Assembly (NCBI RefSeq): GCF_016522065.1
Contig: NZ_JAEHFV010000006.1
Location: 182,459 to 246,458 of the forward strand
From: Flavobacterium agrisoli
GTDB lineage: Bacteria; Bacteroidota; Bacteroidia; Flavobacteriales; Flavobacteriaceae
Direction: 5' to 3'
Length of the DNA: 64,000 nucleotides
Below, one piece after another: positions 12,004-20,634 of this stretch (within the stretch, counting starts at the first letter, position 1; each line of letters begins with the position of its first letter). The translations under genes and the position numbers were made by a program. Under the pieces are notes generated by a model that ran no database searches, was not told the origin of the DNA, and was given only the letters and a program-made list of their open reading frames with translations.

Positions 12004-14331
12004 ATGAAATACATAAAATACATACTTTTCTTCATTACGCTTTTAGCAAAAGCGCAAATTCCTGTGCTCAATAATTACAACCAAATCTGGAGTACGCAAA
12101 GTAACAATTCATCTGAATCCATGCCGTTGGGTGGTGGAGATATCGGACTGAATGTTTGGGTAGAAAACAACGATTTGTATTTTTATTTTTCGCGAAGTGG
12201 CACTTTTGATGAGCACAATACCTTACTGAAATTAGGAAGAGTAAAAGTAAGTTTGAGTCCGAATCCGTTTCAGGGAAATCAAGGTTTCCGACAAGAATTG
12301 GATTTGGAAGAAGGCTGTGTGAAAATTTCGCAAAATGACACTAAAATCAAATTGTGGGTAGACGTTTTTAACCCAGTGATTTATGCAGATATCGAAAGTG
12401 AACAGCCTGTAAGAATGACGGTTTCGTATGAAAACTGGCGTCATTTTAATCGACCATCTAAAGGAAAAGCGAACAATGCGAATTCATACAAATGGGCACC
12501 ACAGGGCGAAATTTTCACCTTTAAAGATTCGGTTGCTTTTGATAAAAATAGCATTCAATTTTATCATAAAAACAGAGCTGAAACCGTTTTTGATGTGACT
12601 GTAAAACAACAAAAAATGGAGTCGGTAAAAGACCAAATGATGAATCCGTTGTCGCATTTAACTTTTGGCGGAATGCTTTTGGGTAACAATCTAAAAGGAG
12701 ATGGAACCTACGAAGGAAAGTACCAAAGTACCGATTTCAAGGGCTATAAGTTGTCTTCTTTGAAAGCATCCAAAAAACACGATTTTAAAATTGTATTGGA
12801 AACAGTTCAATCTGAAAATATTTCCACTTGGAAAACCAATTTGCAAAGTAGAATTACATCTTCATCAAAAAATAAAACAAATGCGGAAAAACAAACTTTA
12901 GCTTGGTGGAAAAACTATTGGAATAGAAGTTTTATTTACACCCAAAAATCAAAAGTTGAAAAAGATTCGGTTTATCAAATCGGACAGAATTATCAACTGT
13001 TTCGCTATATGTTGGGCTGTAATGCGTATGGAAAATACCCGACGAAATTTAATGGCGGATTGTTTACAGTAGATCCCGTTTTTACCAATAAAGATTTGGA
13101 TTTCACACCCGATTTCAGAAATTGGGGAGGAGGAACCATGACACAACAAAACCAACGTTTGGTCTATTTTCCAATGGTAAAAAGTGGCGATTTTGATATG
13201 ATGAAATCGCAATTGGATTATTATTTACGTCTGCAAAAAAATGCCGAATTGCGTTCGAAAGTGTATTGGAATCACAACGGAGCATCATTTACAGAGCAAT
13301 TAGAAAATTTCGGATTGCCTAATCCTGCAGAATACGAATGGAAACGCCCAGCGGATTACGACCCGGGAATGGAATATAATGCCTGGCTGGAATACGAATG
13401 GGACACGGTTTTGGAATTCTGCCAGATGATGTTGCAGCAAAAAGAATACGCGAACGAAAACATTCAAAAATACAACGGATTTATCATTAGTTGTCTTCGT
13501 TTTTTTGATGAACATTACCAATATTTAGCCAAACAAAGAGGTCGTAAAGCCTTGGATGGAAACGGAAAATTAATTCTTTTTCCGGGTTCGGGAGCAGAAA
13601 CCTATAAAATGGCGAACAATGCCAATAGTACTATTTCGGCTTTGACGGTAATTACAGAAAATCTTTTAAACTTTTCCGAAAATCAGTTGTCCAAAGAAGA
13701 AGTGGAATATTTAAAAAGTTTTCAAAAAAGGATTCCGCCTTTGAATTTTGGTCAAATCGAAAACCATAAAGTTTTAGTTCCTGCAAAATCTTGGGAACGA
13801 ATCAATAACACCGAAGTACCGCAATTGTATCCCGTGTATCCGTGGGGGATTTACGGTATTGGAAAACAGGATTTGCAAACCGCTTTGAACACCTGGAAAT
13901 ACGATGCCGATGCGATTAAATTCAGAAGTCATATTGGGTGGAAACAGGACAATATTTTTTCGGCTCGTTTGGGATTAACTCCAGAAGCAGCCAAATATAA
14001 TTTACTAAAAATGGCGAATTCCGAAAGACGTTTTCCAGCTTTTTGGGGACCAGGATTTGATTGGGTTCCCGATCACAATTGGGGTGGAGCAGGAATGATT
14101 GGTATGCAGGAAATGCTGTTGCAGGAATCCGATGGGAAAATTTATTTGTTTCCAGCCTGGCCAAAAGATTGGAATGTGCATTTTAAATTACACGCCACAC
14201 AAAATACAACAGTTGAGGTGGAACTTTTAAATGGCGAATTAAAACTTTTAAAAGTAACTCCGAAAGAAAGAGAAAAAGACATAATTAATCTGCTGGGTAA
14301 ATCTGAAGCAGAAAAAATACAATTAAATTAA
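12004..14331 (+). CDS. DUF5703-type (alpha/alpha)6 protein, putative glycoside hydrolase related to GH95
   Basis: The 775-residue secreted protein (signal ending LLAKAQ) starts with SMPLGGGDIGLNVW at about residues 39-52, the hallmark of DUF5703 proteins. This parallels the ALPLGNGRLGAMVF segment of GH95 enzymes. An N-terminal beta-sandwich (to about residue 290) precedes a helical barrel. The segment near residue 690, PDHNWGGAGMIGMQEMLLQ, parallels the GH95 segment QIDGNFGCTAGIAEMLMQS encoded at 44338-46803, with Asp690 at the same place as the GH95 catalytic Asp. The end (LFPAWPKDWNVHFKL) also matches the GH95 tail. I infer a glycosidase of clan (alpha/alpha)6 with an unknown substrate. The next gene starts only 7 bp after its stop, so the two are co-transcribed. 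Confidence 0.7.
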   Translation: MKYIKYILFFITLLAKAQIPVLNNYNQIWSTQSNNSSESMPLGGGDIGLNVWVENNDLYFYFSRSGTFDEHNTLLKLGRVKVSLSPNPFQGNQGFRQELDLEEGCVKISQNDTKIKLWVDVFNPVIYADIESEQPVRMTVSYENWRHFNRPSKGKANNANSYKWAPQGEIFTFKDSVAFDKNSIQFYHKNRAETVFDVTVKQQKMESVKDQMMNPLSHLTFGGMLLGNNLKGDGTYEGKYQSTDFKGYKLSSLKASKKHDFKIVLETVQSENISTWKTNLQSRITSSSKNKTNAEKQTLAWWKNYWNRSFIYTQKSKVEKDSVYQIGQNYQLFRYMLGCNAYGKYPTKFNGGLFTVDPVFTNKDLDFTPDFRNWGGGTMTQQNQRLVYFPMVKSGDFDMMKSQLDYYLRLQKNAELRSKVYWNHNGASFTEQLENFGLPNPAEYEWKRPADYDPGMEYNAWLEYEWDTVLEFCQMMLQQKEYANENIQKYNGFIISCLRFFDEHYQYLAKQRGRKALDGNGKLILFPGSGAETYKMANNANSTISALTVITENLLNFSENQLSKEEVEYLKSFQKRIPPLNFGQIENHKVLVPAKSWERINNTEVPQLYPVYPWGIYGIGKQDLQTALNTWKYDADAIKFRSHIGWKQDNIFSARLGLTPEAAKYNLLKMANSERRFPAFWGPGFDWVPDHNWGGAGMIGMQEMLLQESDGKIYLFPAWPKDWNVHFKLHATQNTTVEVELLNGELKLLKVTPKEREKDIINLLGKSEAEKIQLN

Positions 14332-14338
14332 AAGAAAA

Positions 14339-16795
14339 ATGGTGAAGAAATTAGTAGGTTCTTTTGCTTTGGCAATGATTTTAGCTTCAAATGCGCAAGC
14401 CCAATCATTGGATAAAAAATCGGTGAAAGTAGATTTTGATTTTGCAGGACGACGACTGGAAGAAGTACACGATGTGGGGTATGAATCCTGGGTTTTGAAT
14501 GAAGTAAAAGAAGCCGAAAAATCATTTAGCGGAATCAATTTTAAATTAAAAGGAAACTTCAATTCCAAATGGTATAAGTTAGGAATGAGTGCGCCTTTTT
14601 ATAATAGATTGGGAGCAGATGGATTGGTTTCTGCTGAAAATTTGGAATTGACCATTAGTGGATTAACCGAAGGAAACCACACCCTTTTAACGTTTCATAA
14701 TGCTTTTGATGTGATTACTGGTAAACGTTTTTCGCCAATCAAAATTTATGTCAACGGAAAGTTAGTAGAAACAGTAAACGCTACTCAAAGAGCTAATGCC
14801 AAAATTGATGCGACGATGGCGTATTTGAATTTTAGTGTGGATAAATCAAAGGAGGCTAAAATTCGTTTTGAAATTGATCCTACAACAGATCCCAATGTTG
14901 TGCAACAAATTGTTATCAACGGATTCGAATTGGATACTCCTAATTTGATGAATCAGGCACGTTCTCCAAAACCTGGAAACAGAGATGAACATTTTGTTGC
15001 AACGGATAAAAAAGCAACTTTAGAATGGAACTCTTCTAAAAATGCAGTTTCGCATCAGTTGTATTATGGTGAAAACGAAAAAGCAGTTGCTGATGCCAAC
15101 GAAAAATCAAAGGAATACAAAGGAAAATTTACTCAAAATAATTTTGAAGTAACTGATTTATATAGCGGTACAACGTATTATTGGAGAGTGGATGCTATTG
15201 ATGGTAAAGGAAATGTAACAACAGGAAATGTTTGGTCTTTCAAACCTGCACAACTGGCTTTTCCGGGAGCTGAAGGCTATGGGCGTTTTGCTATTGGAGG
15301 CCGAGGTGGAAAAGTGGTTGAAGTTACCAACTTAAATGATGATGGGCCAGGAAGTTTACGTGATGCGATTAACCAGGAAATTGGGCCACGCACTATTGTT
15401 TTTACGGTTTCTGGAAATATCGAGTTAAAGTCAAGATTAGTAGCCAATCAGCCTTATATAACAATTGCGGGGCAAACGGCACCGGGCGAAGGAATTACAA
15501 TTACTAGAGCGCCAATTGGGTTAACGGGTGATGATGGAATTGTTCGATTTTTAAAGGTGCGTATTGGTGGCGGAAGAACATTTGACGGAATGGGATTAAC
15601 GGGTGCCGATTATAGTATTATTGACCATTGCTCGATTAGTTGGACAATTGATGAATCTTTCAGTTCTCGTGGTGCGCATCATATTAGTTTGCAACGCACG
15701 TTAATTTCAGAGGCTTTGAATGTAGCAGGACATCATAAATATGGAGAAGGAAAAATGCACGGTTATGCGGCTACTATTGGTGGTGATATCGGAAGTTTTC
15801 ATCATAATTTATTAGCGCATAATGAAGGTAGAAACTGGAGTATTGGTGGTGGTTTAAATGGTGATGGTTATTACGGAGGAAAAATTGATATCCGAAATAA
15901 TGTGGTGTACAACTGGGGACATCGTGCTACCGATGGTGGCGCTAATCAGGTGAATTTTGTCAATAATTATTACAAACCGGGAGCTTCTACCAAAATTTTT
16001 GTGGCTTTGAATGCTCAAATTGAAGGTGTTGGAAAAGGGAAACAGCAATATTATTTTGATGGAAATGTGATGCCGGGTTATTTTGATGAAAAAAATCAAG
16101 ACAAGGGAAGAAAGTTTACGTTGTCCAATAACGCCACTGTAGATTATGATGTGTTTTTACCGAAACCCTTTTTTGAATCGTATGTAACGACACAAAGTGC
16201 AGATGCAGCTTATAAAAATGTTTTATCTGATGTTGGAGCTACTCAGCCATTTTTTGATAAACACGACCAACGTATTATTGATGAAACTCTTAAAGGAACG
16301 TATACTTACAAAGGAAGTAAAAGTGGTTTGGGTGGATTGATTGATAACGAAGCCGATGCAGGAGGTTTTCCAAAATTCACTTCAGAGACGAGAGCTGCTG
16401 ATTGGGATACCGATCACGATGGATTGCCAAACTGGTGGGAAAAAGCAAAAGGTTTGAATGAGAATTCAAAAGCAGGTGATTTTTCGGATGCGAATTCAGA
16501 TACTGATAAAGACGGCTTTACCCAACTGGAAGATTATTTGAATTGGATGGCAGAGCCTCATTTCTTTATTGAAAAAGGAGGGAAATTAAAATTAGATGCT
16601 AAAGACTATTTCAAAGGATATGAAAATAAACCTTCATTTGCTATTTTAGAAATTAGCAAAGGCAAAGGAGTGTTAAAAGGTTCAGTTATTGAATTTATAG
16701 CCTCAAGTGATTCTGGTTTTGGTTCTTTTACGGTAAAAGTAACCGATAAAGATGGCGATTCGATGAGTCGAACTTTTAATGTGTTTGTGAAATAA
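14339..16795 (+). CDS. Modular PL1 pectate lyase with N-terminal beta-sandwich, FN3 and C-terminal Ca-binding/Ig domains
   Basis: The 818-residue secreted protein has, in order, a signal peptide (ASNAQAQS), a carbohydrate-binding-like beta-sandwich (about 27-200), a fibronectin type III domain (about 210-305; LYSGTTYYWRVDAID), a PL1 right-handed beta-helix (about 306-620; LAFPGAEGYGRFAIGGRGG, TIAGQTAPGEGITI, IIDHCSISWTIDES), a thrombospondin-3-like calcium repeat (about 688-730; DTDHDGLPNWWEK) and a cadherin/Ig-like tail. PL1 enzymes cut homogalacturonan by beta-elimination with calcium. It is the longest of three PL1 genes here and the only one with front-end modules, so it may be the one acting on insoluble or surface-bound pectin (inference). 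It sits 7 bp behind the DUF5703 gene. Confidence 0.85.
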   Translation: MVKKLVGSFALAMILASNAQAQSLDKKSVKVDFDFAGRRLEEVHDVGYESWVLNEVKEAEKSFSGINFKLKGNFNSKWYKLGMSAPFYNRLGADGLVSAENLELTISGLTEGNHTLLTFHNAFDVITGKRFSPIKIYVNGKLVETVNATQRANAKIDATMAYLNFSVDKSKEAKIRFEIDPTTDPNVVQQIVINGFELDTPNLMNQARSPKPGNRDEHFVATDKKATLEWNSSKNAVSHQLYYGENEKAVADANEKSKEYKGKFTQNNFEVTDLYSGTTYYWRVDAIDGKGNVTTGNVWSFKPAQLAFPGAEGYGRFAIGGRGGKVVEVTNLNDDGPGSLRDAINQEIGPRTIVFTVSGNIELKSRLVANQPYITIAGQTAPGEGITITRAPIGLTGDDGIVRFLKVRIGGGRTFDGMGLTGADYSIIDHCSISWTIDESFSSRGAHHISLQRTLISEALNVAGHHKYGEGKMHGYAATIGGDIGSFHHNLLAHNEGRNWSIGGGLNGDGYYGGKIDIRNNVVYNWGHRATDGGANQVNFVNNYYKPGASTKIFVALNAQIEGVGKGKQQYYFDGNVMPGYFDEKNQDKGRKFTLSNNATVDYDVFLPKPFFESYVTTQSADAAYKNVLSDVGATQPFFDKHDQRIIDETLKGTYTYKGSKSGLGGLIDNEADAGGFPKFTSETRAADWDTDHDGLPNWWEKAKGLNENSKAGDFSDANSDTDKDGFTQLEDYLNWMAEPHFFIEKGGKLKLDAKDYFKGYENKPSFAILEISKGKGVLKGSVIEFIASSDSGFGSFTVKVTDKDGDSMSRTFNVFVK

Positions 16796-16800
16796 AATTC

Positions 16801-16880
16801 TAACCGCAATGGCACAAAGGAAACGCAAGGTTCGCAGAACTTTGTGTACTTTGCGTAATTCTTCGCGAACTTAGCGGTTA
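16801..16880 (+). repeat. Inverted intergenic repeat, family E copy 1 (TAACCGC ... GCGGTTA)
   Basis: The element begins TAACCGC right after the lyase stop codon and ends TAGCGGTTA at 16880. The interior has ACTTTG and TTGCG pieces. A related copy lies at 48648-48752. Confidence 0.7.
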
Positions 16881-16908
16881 ACTTTTTTATATAAATAAGA
16901 TATTCAAA

Positions 16909-18927
16909 ATGAAAAAGAACATCATCATATCCTCTTTATTTCTTTCAACCGTAATCTTTGCCCAAAACAAAGGTTTGGTTGCCAATTCCAACAGTCCGTA
17001 TTCTAAATTACAGAGTGTAGGAATGCAGGATGTACAATGGACAAACGGTTTTTGGAAAGAACAATTTGATGTAGAAACCCAAAATACCCTGCCGTATATG
17101 TGGGACTTGTATCATAATGATGACGTTTCGCATGCTTACGCTAATTTTGAAATTGCAGCCGGAAACAGAAAAGGAACTTTCAAAGGACCTTCTTTTCATG
17201 ATGGTGATTTTTACAAGATTTTTGAAGGAATGGCGGCAACTTATGCTGTTACCAAAGATAAAAATCTGAACAAAAAAATGGATGAAGCCATTGCGCTGTT
17301 TGCAAAAGTCCAACGTAAGGATGGTTATTTGCACACTCCCGTTTTAATTGATGAGCGTTGGGGAACTTTAGGTCCAGAGGAAGTAAAAAAACAATTGGGT
17401 TTTGAGAAATACAATATGGGGCATTTGATGACGGCAGCTTGTATTCATTATCGTGCAACCGGAAAAGAGAACTTTTTAAATATTGCCAAAGGCGTTGCCG
17501 ATTTTTTATATGATTTCTACAAAAAAGCGTCACCTGAATTAGCCCGTAATGCCATTTGTCCGTCACATTATATGGGAATTGTCGAAATGTACCGTACGAC
17601 AAAAAATCCAAAATATTTGGAACTGGCTAATAATCTGATTGATATTAGAGGAACAACTAACGATGGAACTGATGACAATCAGGATAGAATTCCGTTTAGA
17701 AAGCAGACAACTGCAATGGGTCACGCCGTTAGAGCGAATTATTTATATGCCGGTGTAGCCGATTTATATGCAGAAACAGGTGAAAAAAAATTACTGGATA
17801 ATTTGCAATCGATTTGGGATGATGTAACGTATCGAAAAATGTACATTACCGGAGCTTGTGGAGCTTTGTATGATGGTGTTTCTCCAGACGGCACTTCGTA
17901 TGATCCAACGGTGGTACAGAAAATTCATCAGGCATACGGAAGGCCTTTTCAACTACCAAACGCAACAGCGCATACTGAAACCTGTGCGAATATTGGAAAC
18001 GTATTATGGAATTGGCGAATGCTTCAAATTACCGGCGAAGCCAAATATGCAGATATTGTAGAACTGGCTTTGTATAATAGTGTGTTGTCGGGCATTAATT
18101 TAGAAGGAAATAAATTTTGCTATAATAATCCCTTGAATGTTTCTAACGATTTGCCTTTTCAGCAACGTTGGGGGAATGAGCGTGAAGGTTATATCGCTTT
18201 GTCCAATTGTTGTGCGCCAAATGTTACCCGAACGGTAGCTGAGGTAAATAATTATGCCTACAGTTTTTCAAAAGAGGGCGTTTATGTGAACTTATACGGA
18301 AGTAATCATTTGCATTCCACAACAGAAACTGGAGAAAAAATTGAAATAGAACAAACCACGAATTATCCTTGGGACGGAAAAATTACTTTGAAAATAGAAA
18401 AAGCACCGAAAAAAGATTTTGCTTTCTTTTTAAGAATTCCAGGTTGGAGCCAAGGAACAGCTATTTCAATTAATGGTAAAAATATAAATGAGGCTATTAC
18501 TTCAGGTTCGTATCAAAAAATGGCTCAAAAATGGAAAAAAGGAGATGTAATCGAATTGAATATTCCAATGCCGGTTGAGGTAATGCGAGCCAATCCGTTG
18601 GTGGAAGAAGTAAAAAATCAGTTGGCAGTAAAACGTGGGCCGATTGTGTATTGTTTAGAATCGAATACGCTACCGGCCAATACCAGTGTAAATGATGTAA
18701 CGTTAGATGTCAATTCTAAATTCACTACCGATTTTGTAAAAGTGGCTAACAGACAATTGTTGCATATAACTGCTAATTCATTTATTACTCCGGATAATTC
18801 TTGGGATAAAAAATTATACAAACCTATTTCGACAAAAGACAATAAAGAATATAAGGTGAAATTAATTCCGTATTTTGCGTGGGGAAATCATGGCAAAGGA
18901 GAAATGTCTGTTTGGTTATCGCATTAA
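16909..18927 (+). CDS. GH127 (DUF1680) beta-L-arabinofuranosidase-like enzyme with Gln at the acid/base position
   Basis: The 672-residue secreted protein has the DUF1680 (alpha/alpha)6 barrel followed by beta-sandwiches. Zinc and catalytic residues are visible: HTETCANIG gives Glu357 and Cys359, and SNCCAPN gives Cys434 and Cys435, matching Glu338, Cys340, Cys417 and Cys418 of Bifidobacterium HypBA1. HypBA1's acid/base Glu322 lies 16 residues before Glu338. Here the residue 16 before Glu357 is Gln341 (in HQAYGRPFQLPN, where typical members have GEAFG). So the zinc-thiolate site is kept while the expected acid/base carboxylate is not. GH127 members act on beta-L-arabinofuranose, and one RG-II member on aceric acid. 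The actual substrate here is open. The next gene is separated by a short repeat-containing gap. Confidence 0.82.
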   Translation: MKKNIIISSLFLSTVIFAQNKGLVANSNSPYSKLQSVGMQDVQWTNGFWKEQFDVETQNTLPYMWDLYHNDDVSHAYANFEIAAGNRKGTFKGPSFHDGDFYKIFEGMAATYAVTKDKNLNKKMDEAIALFAKVQRKDGYLHTPVLIDERWGTLGPEEVKKQLGFEKYNMGHLMTAACIHYRATGKENFLNIAKGVADFLYDFYKKASPELARNAICPSHYMGIVEMYRTTKNPKYLELANNLIDIRGTTNDGTDDNQDRIPFRKQTTAMGHAVRANYLYAGVADLYAETGEKKLLDNLQSIWDDVTYRKMYITGACGALYDGVSPDGTSYDPTVVQKIHQAYGRPFQLPNATAHTETCANIGNVLWNWRMLQITGEAKYADIVELALYNSVLSGINLEGNKFCYNNPLNVSNDLPFQQRWGNEREGYIALSNCCAPNVTRTVAEVNNYAYSFSKEGVYVNLYGSNHLHSTTETGEKIEIEQTTNYPWDGKITLKIEKAPKKDFAFFLRIPGWSQGTAISINGKNINEAITSGSYQKMAQKWKKGDVIELNIPMPVEVMRANPLVEEVKNQLAVKRGPIVYCLESNTLPANTSVNDVTLDVNSKFTTDFVKVANRQLLHITANSFITPDNSWDKKLYKPISTKDNKEYKVKLIPYFAWGNHGKGEMSVWLSH

Positions 18928-18945
18928 AATAAATTACCATGTAAG

Positions 18946-18973
18946 AATTAAGAATTAAGAATTAAGAATTAAG
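18946..18973 (+). repeat. Four tandem 7-bp repeats (AATTAAG)
   Basis: AATTAAG is repeated four times without error between the GH127 stop and the methylesterase start (19026). Such short tandem arrays can change length by slippage and alter promoter spacing. No experimental link can be read from the sequence. Confidence 0.8.
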
Positions 18974-18997
18974 TTGAAATTTACATGCCTTAAATAT

Positions 18998-19016
18998 CTT
19001 ATATGGTTTAAAAAAA
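18998..19016 (+). repeat. CTTATATGGTTTAAAAAAA element, copy 1
   Basis: The 19-bp sequence also occurs exactly at 60219-60237. Both copies lie 9 bp upstream of a start codon (19026 and 60246) and follow CTTAAAT. Possible shared 5'-UTR or mobile palindrome remnant. Confidence 0.55.
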
Positions 19017-19025
19017 AATAAAACT

Positions 19026-20012
19026 ATGAAATATATTGTAACACTATTTTTATCATTTAGTTCGCTTTTTTTATCGGCACAAACCACCGATAACCGATTT
19101 GAATTAACCGTAGCACAAGACGGTTCAGGAGATTTTAAAACCATTCAGGAAGCGATCAATAAAGTAAGAGATCATGCCGAGAAAAGAGTTGTGATCACGA
19201 TTCAAGCGGGAACATATAATGAAAAAGTAGTAATCCCTTCTTTCAAAAGAAATATTACGTTGAAAGGAGCTGATAGGGAGAAAACCATTATATTGTTTGA
19301 TGACTATTCCGGAAAACCTTTCCGAGGCATTGATGTTACGGGCGATACAAAATTTAGCACCTATACTTCGTACACTTTATTCGTTCAGGGCAATGATTGT
19401 TCTTTAGAAAATTTGACGATTCAAAATACAGCTGGGAGAGTAGGTCAGGCTGTGGCTCTGCATACCGAAGGCGACAGGGTTTCTGTAAAAAATTGTTCCA
19501 TTTTAGGGAATCAGGATACTTTGTATTTGGCAAAAGCAGGCACTCGAAATTATTTTGAAAATTGCTTTATTAACGGTACAACCGATTTTATTTTTGGCGC
19601 AGCAACGGCTTATTTCAAAAACTGCACGATTGAAAGTCTGACGAATTCGTATATCACAGCAGCCTCAACGTATCAGGAGGATGCTTACGGTTTAGTATTT
19701 GTGGATTGTAAATTAATTGCGAAAGACAATACGGTAGATAAAGTTTTCTTAGGCAGACCTTGGAGGCCTTATGCGCAAACCGTTTTTATCAATACCGAAA
19801 TGGGAAGCCACATTCTTCCGGAAGGCTGGAATCCTTGGAAAGGCGACAAAAATTTTCCAGATAAAGAAAAAACTGTTTTTTATGCGGAATATAACAGCAA
19901 AGGTGAAGGAGCTAAAGATTTGTCGAAAAGAATATCCTGGTCGCATCAATTGAAAAAATCGGATCTTAAAAAGTACGATTTAGAAAAAGTTTTAAAAGGT
20001 TGGAAGCCATAA
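19026..20012 (+). CDS. Pectin methylesterase (CE8)
   Basis: The 328-residue secreted protein is a compact right-handed beta-helix with all the CE8 landmarks: GQAVAL with the oxyanion Gln, GNQDTLY with Asp164 (acid/base), GTTDFIFGAA with Asp187 (nucleophile) and LGRPWRPYA with Arg244. It removes methyl esters from homogalacturonan, creating the free carboxylates that calcium-dependent PL1 lyases need. The length is normal for the bacterial catalytic domain, with no extra modules. The signal peptide (FLSFSSLFLSAQT) directs export. It is the last gene before the strong terminator at 20037-20068, so the left arm of the cluster ends here. Confidence 0.92.
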   Translation: MKYIVTLFLSFSSLFLSAQTTDNRFELTVAQDGSGDFKTIQEAINKVRDHAEKRVVITIQAGTYNEKVVIPSFKRNITLKGADREKTIILFDDYSGKPFRGIDVTGDTKFSTYTSYTLFVQGNDCSLENLTIQNTAGRVGQAVALHTEGDRVSVKNCSILGNQDTLYLAKAGTRNYFENCFINGTTDFIFGAATAYFKNCTIESLTNSYITAASTYQEDAYGLVFVDCKLIAKDNTVDKVFLGRPWRPYAQTVFINTEMGSHILPEGWNPWKGDKNFPDKEKTVFYAEYNSKGEGAKDLSKRISWSHQLKKSDLKKYDLEKVLKGWKP

Positions 20013-20036
20013 AAAAAACTTTTACATGCTTACAAA

Positions 20037-20068
20037 GTGCTCTAGAGAATTTTAGAGCACTTTTTTTT
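20037..20068 (+). terminator. Strong intrinsic terminator after the pectin methylesterase gene
   Basis: GTGCTCTA (20037-20044) pairs perfectly with TAGAGCAC (20053-20060) around an 8-nt loop and is followed by eight T. It separates the left arm from the SusCD unit. Confidence 0.92.
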
Positions 20069-20634
20069 ATGTTTTGTTGTAAACAGATCCTCTAGAAAGA
20101 GCATGAATTCAATTTTATAGTTTAATTTTACGATAACGTTATAGTTGAAATTTACACCAAAAAGCTTTTGTCAGAATAAATCTGTTTTGTTTAATATTAT
20201 TTTTCTTTCATTTTTGTTATCTTTCGTCAAAACTAAATCAACGAAAATATTTTTTAATTACTTGATTTTGTACTGTAATTGTGTTTATTTTATTGATTAT
20301 TAGTGTTTTAGATGTTGTGTTTTAACATTCTTGAAAAATTGACACTGTTTTTGTTAAACTTTGAATATTTGATATTTTTTTAATGTAAAATTTTGAATAT
20401 TAGCTATTATTTATTCTTTTTTTTATGTTATATGAATTTTATTTTCCTTTTTAACTAGAGTATTGGTTAAAAGCAGGATAGAGCAGGATAGTCATGCAGG
20501 TCTATACCTTTATTTTTGAGGGAAATAATAAATGTGATTTAAACATTTAATAGTTTTAACACATATCAAGGTTTAATTTACGTACTTATTTTAAATACAA
20601 ACCAAACTAAATTAATAACTAAAATCAAAAATTT
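20069..20634 (+). promoter_or_regulatory. Intergenic region upstream of susC, likely promoter/leader of the SusCD unit
   Basis: This 566-bp gap has no open frame of note and is very AT-rich. It must carry the promoter of the SusCD unit because a strong terminator closes its upstream end. I looked for the Bacteroidetes promoter pattern (TTG, 17-23 nt, TANNTTTG). The best near-match is TTG at 20331-20333 with AAACTTTG at 20356-20363 (22 nt apart, one change), which is weak. A tandem 10-bp repeat at 20472-20491 is the only sharp feature and is described separately. Confidence 0.6.
20472..20491 (+). promoter_or_regulatory. Perfect tandem 10-bp repeat upstream of susC, candidate operator
   Basis: AGCAGGATAG occurs twice back to back (20472-20481, 20482-20491). 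A third GCAGG lies at 20496-20500. The 10-bp period places both units on the same face of the helix, as expected for a direct-repeat activator site. It lies about 145 bp before the susC start and is less AT-rich than its surroundings. The binding protein is unknown. Confidence 0.45.

Noticed and set aside
17249..17611. 120-codon open frame on the minus strand
   Set aside because: Antisense to the GH127 gene, with no recognisable protein features.
18946..18973. Tandem 7-bp repeat as a CRISPR array
   Set aside because: The units are 7 bp with no spacers; no cas gene is present.
20501..20520. TATACCTTTA-like box as the susC promoter
   Set aside because: It resembles TANNTTTG, but the only upstream TTG (20463) is 39 nt away, outside the usual 17-23 nt.
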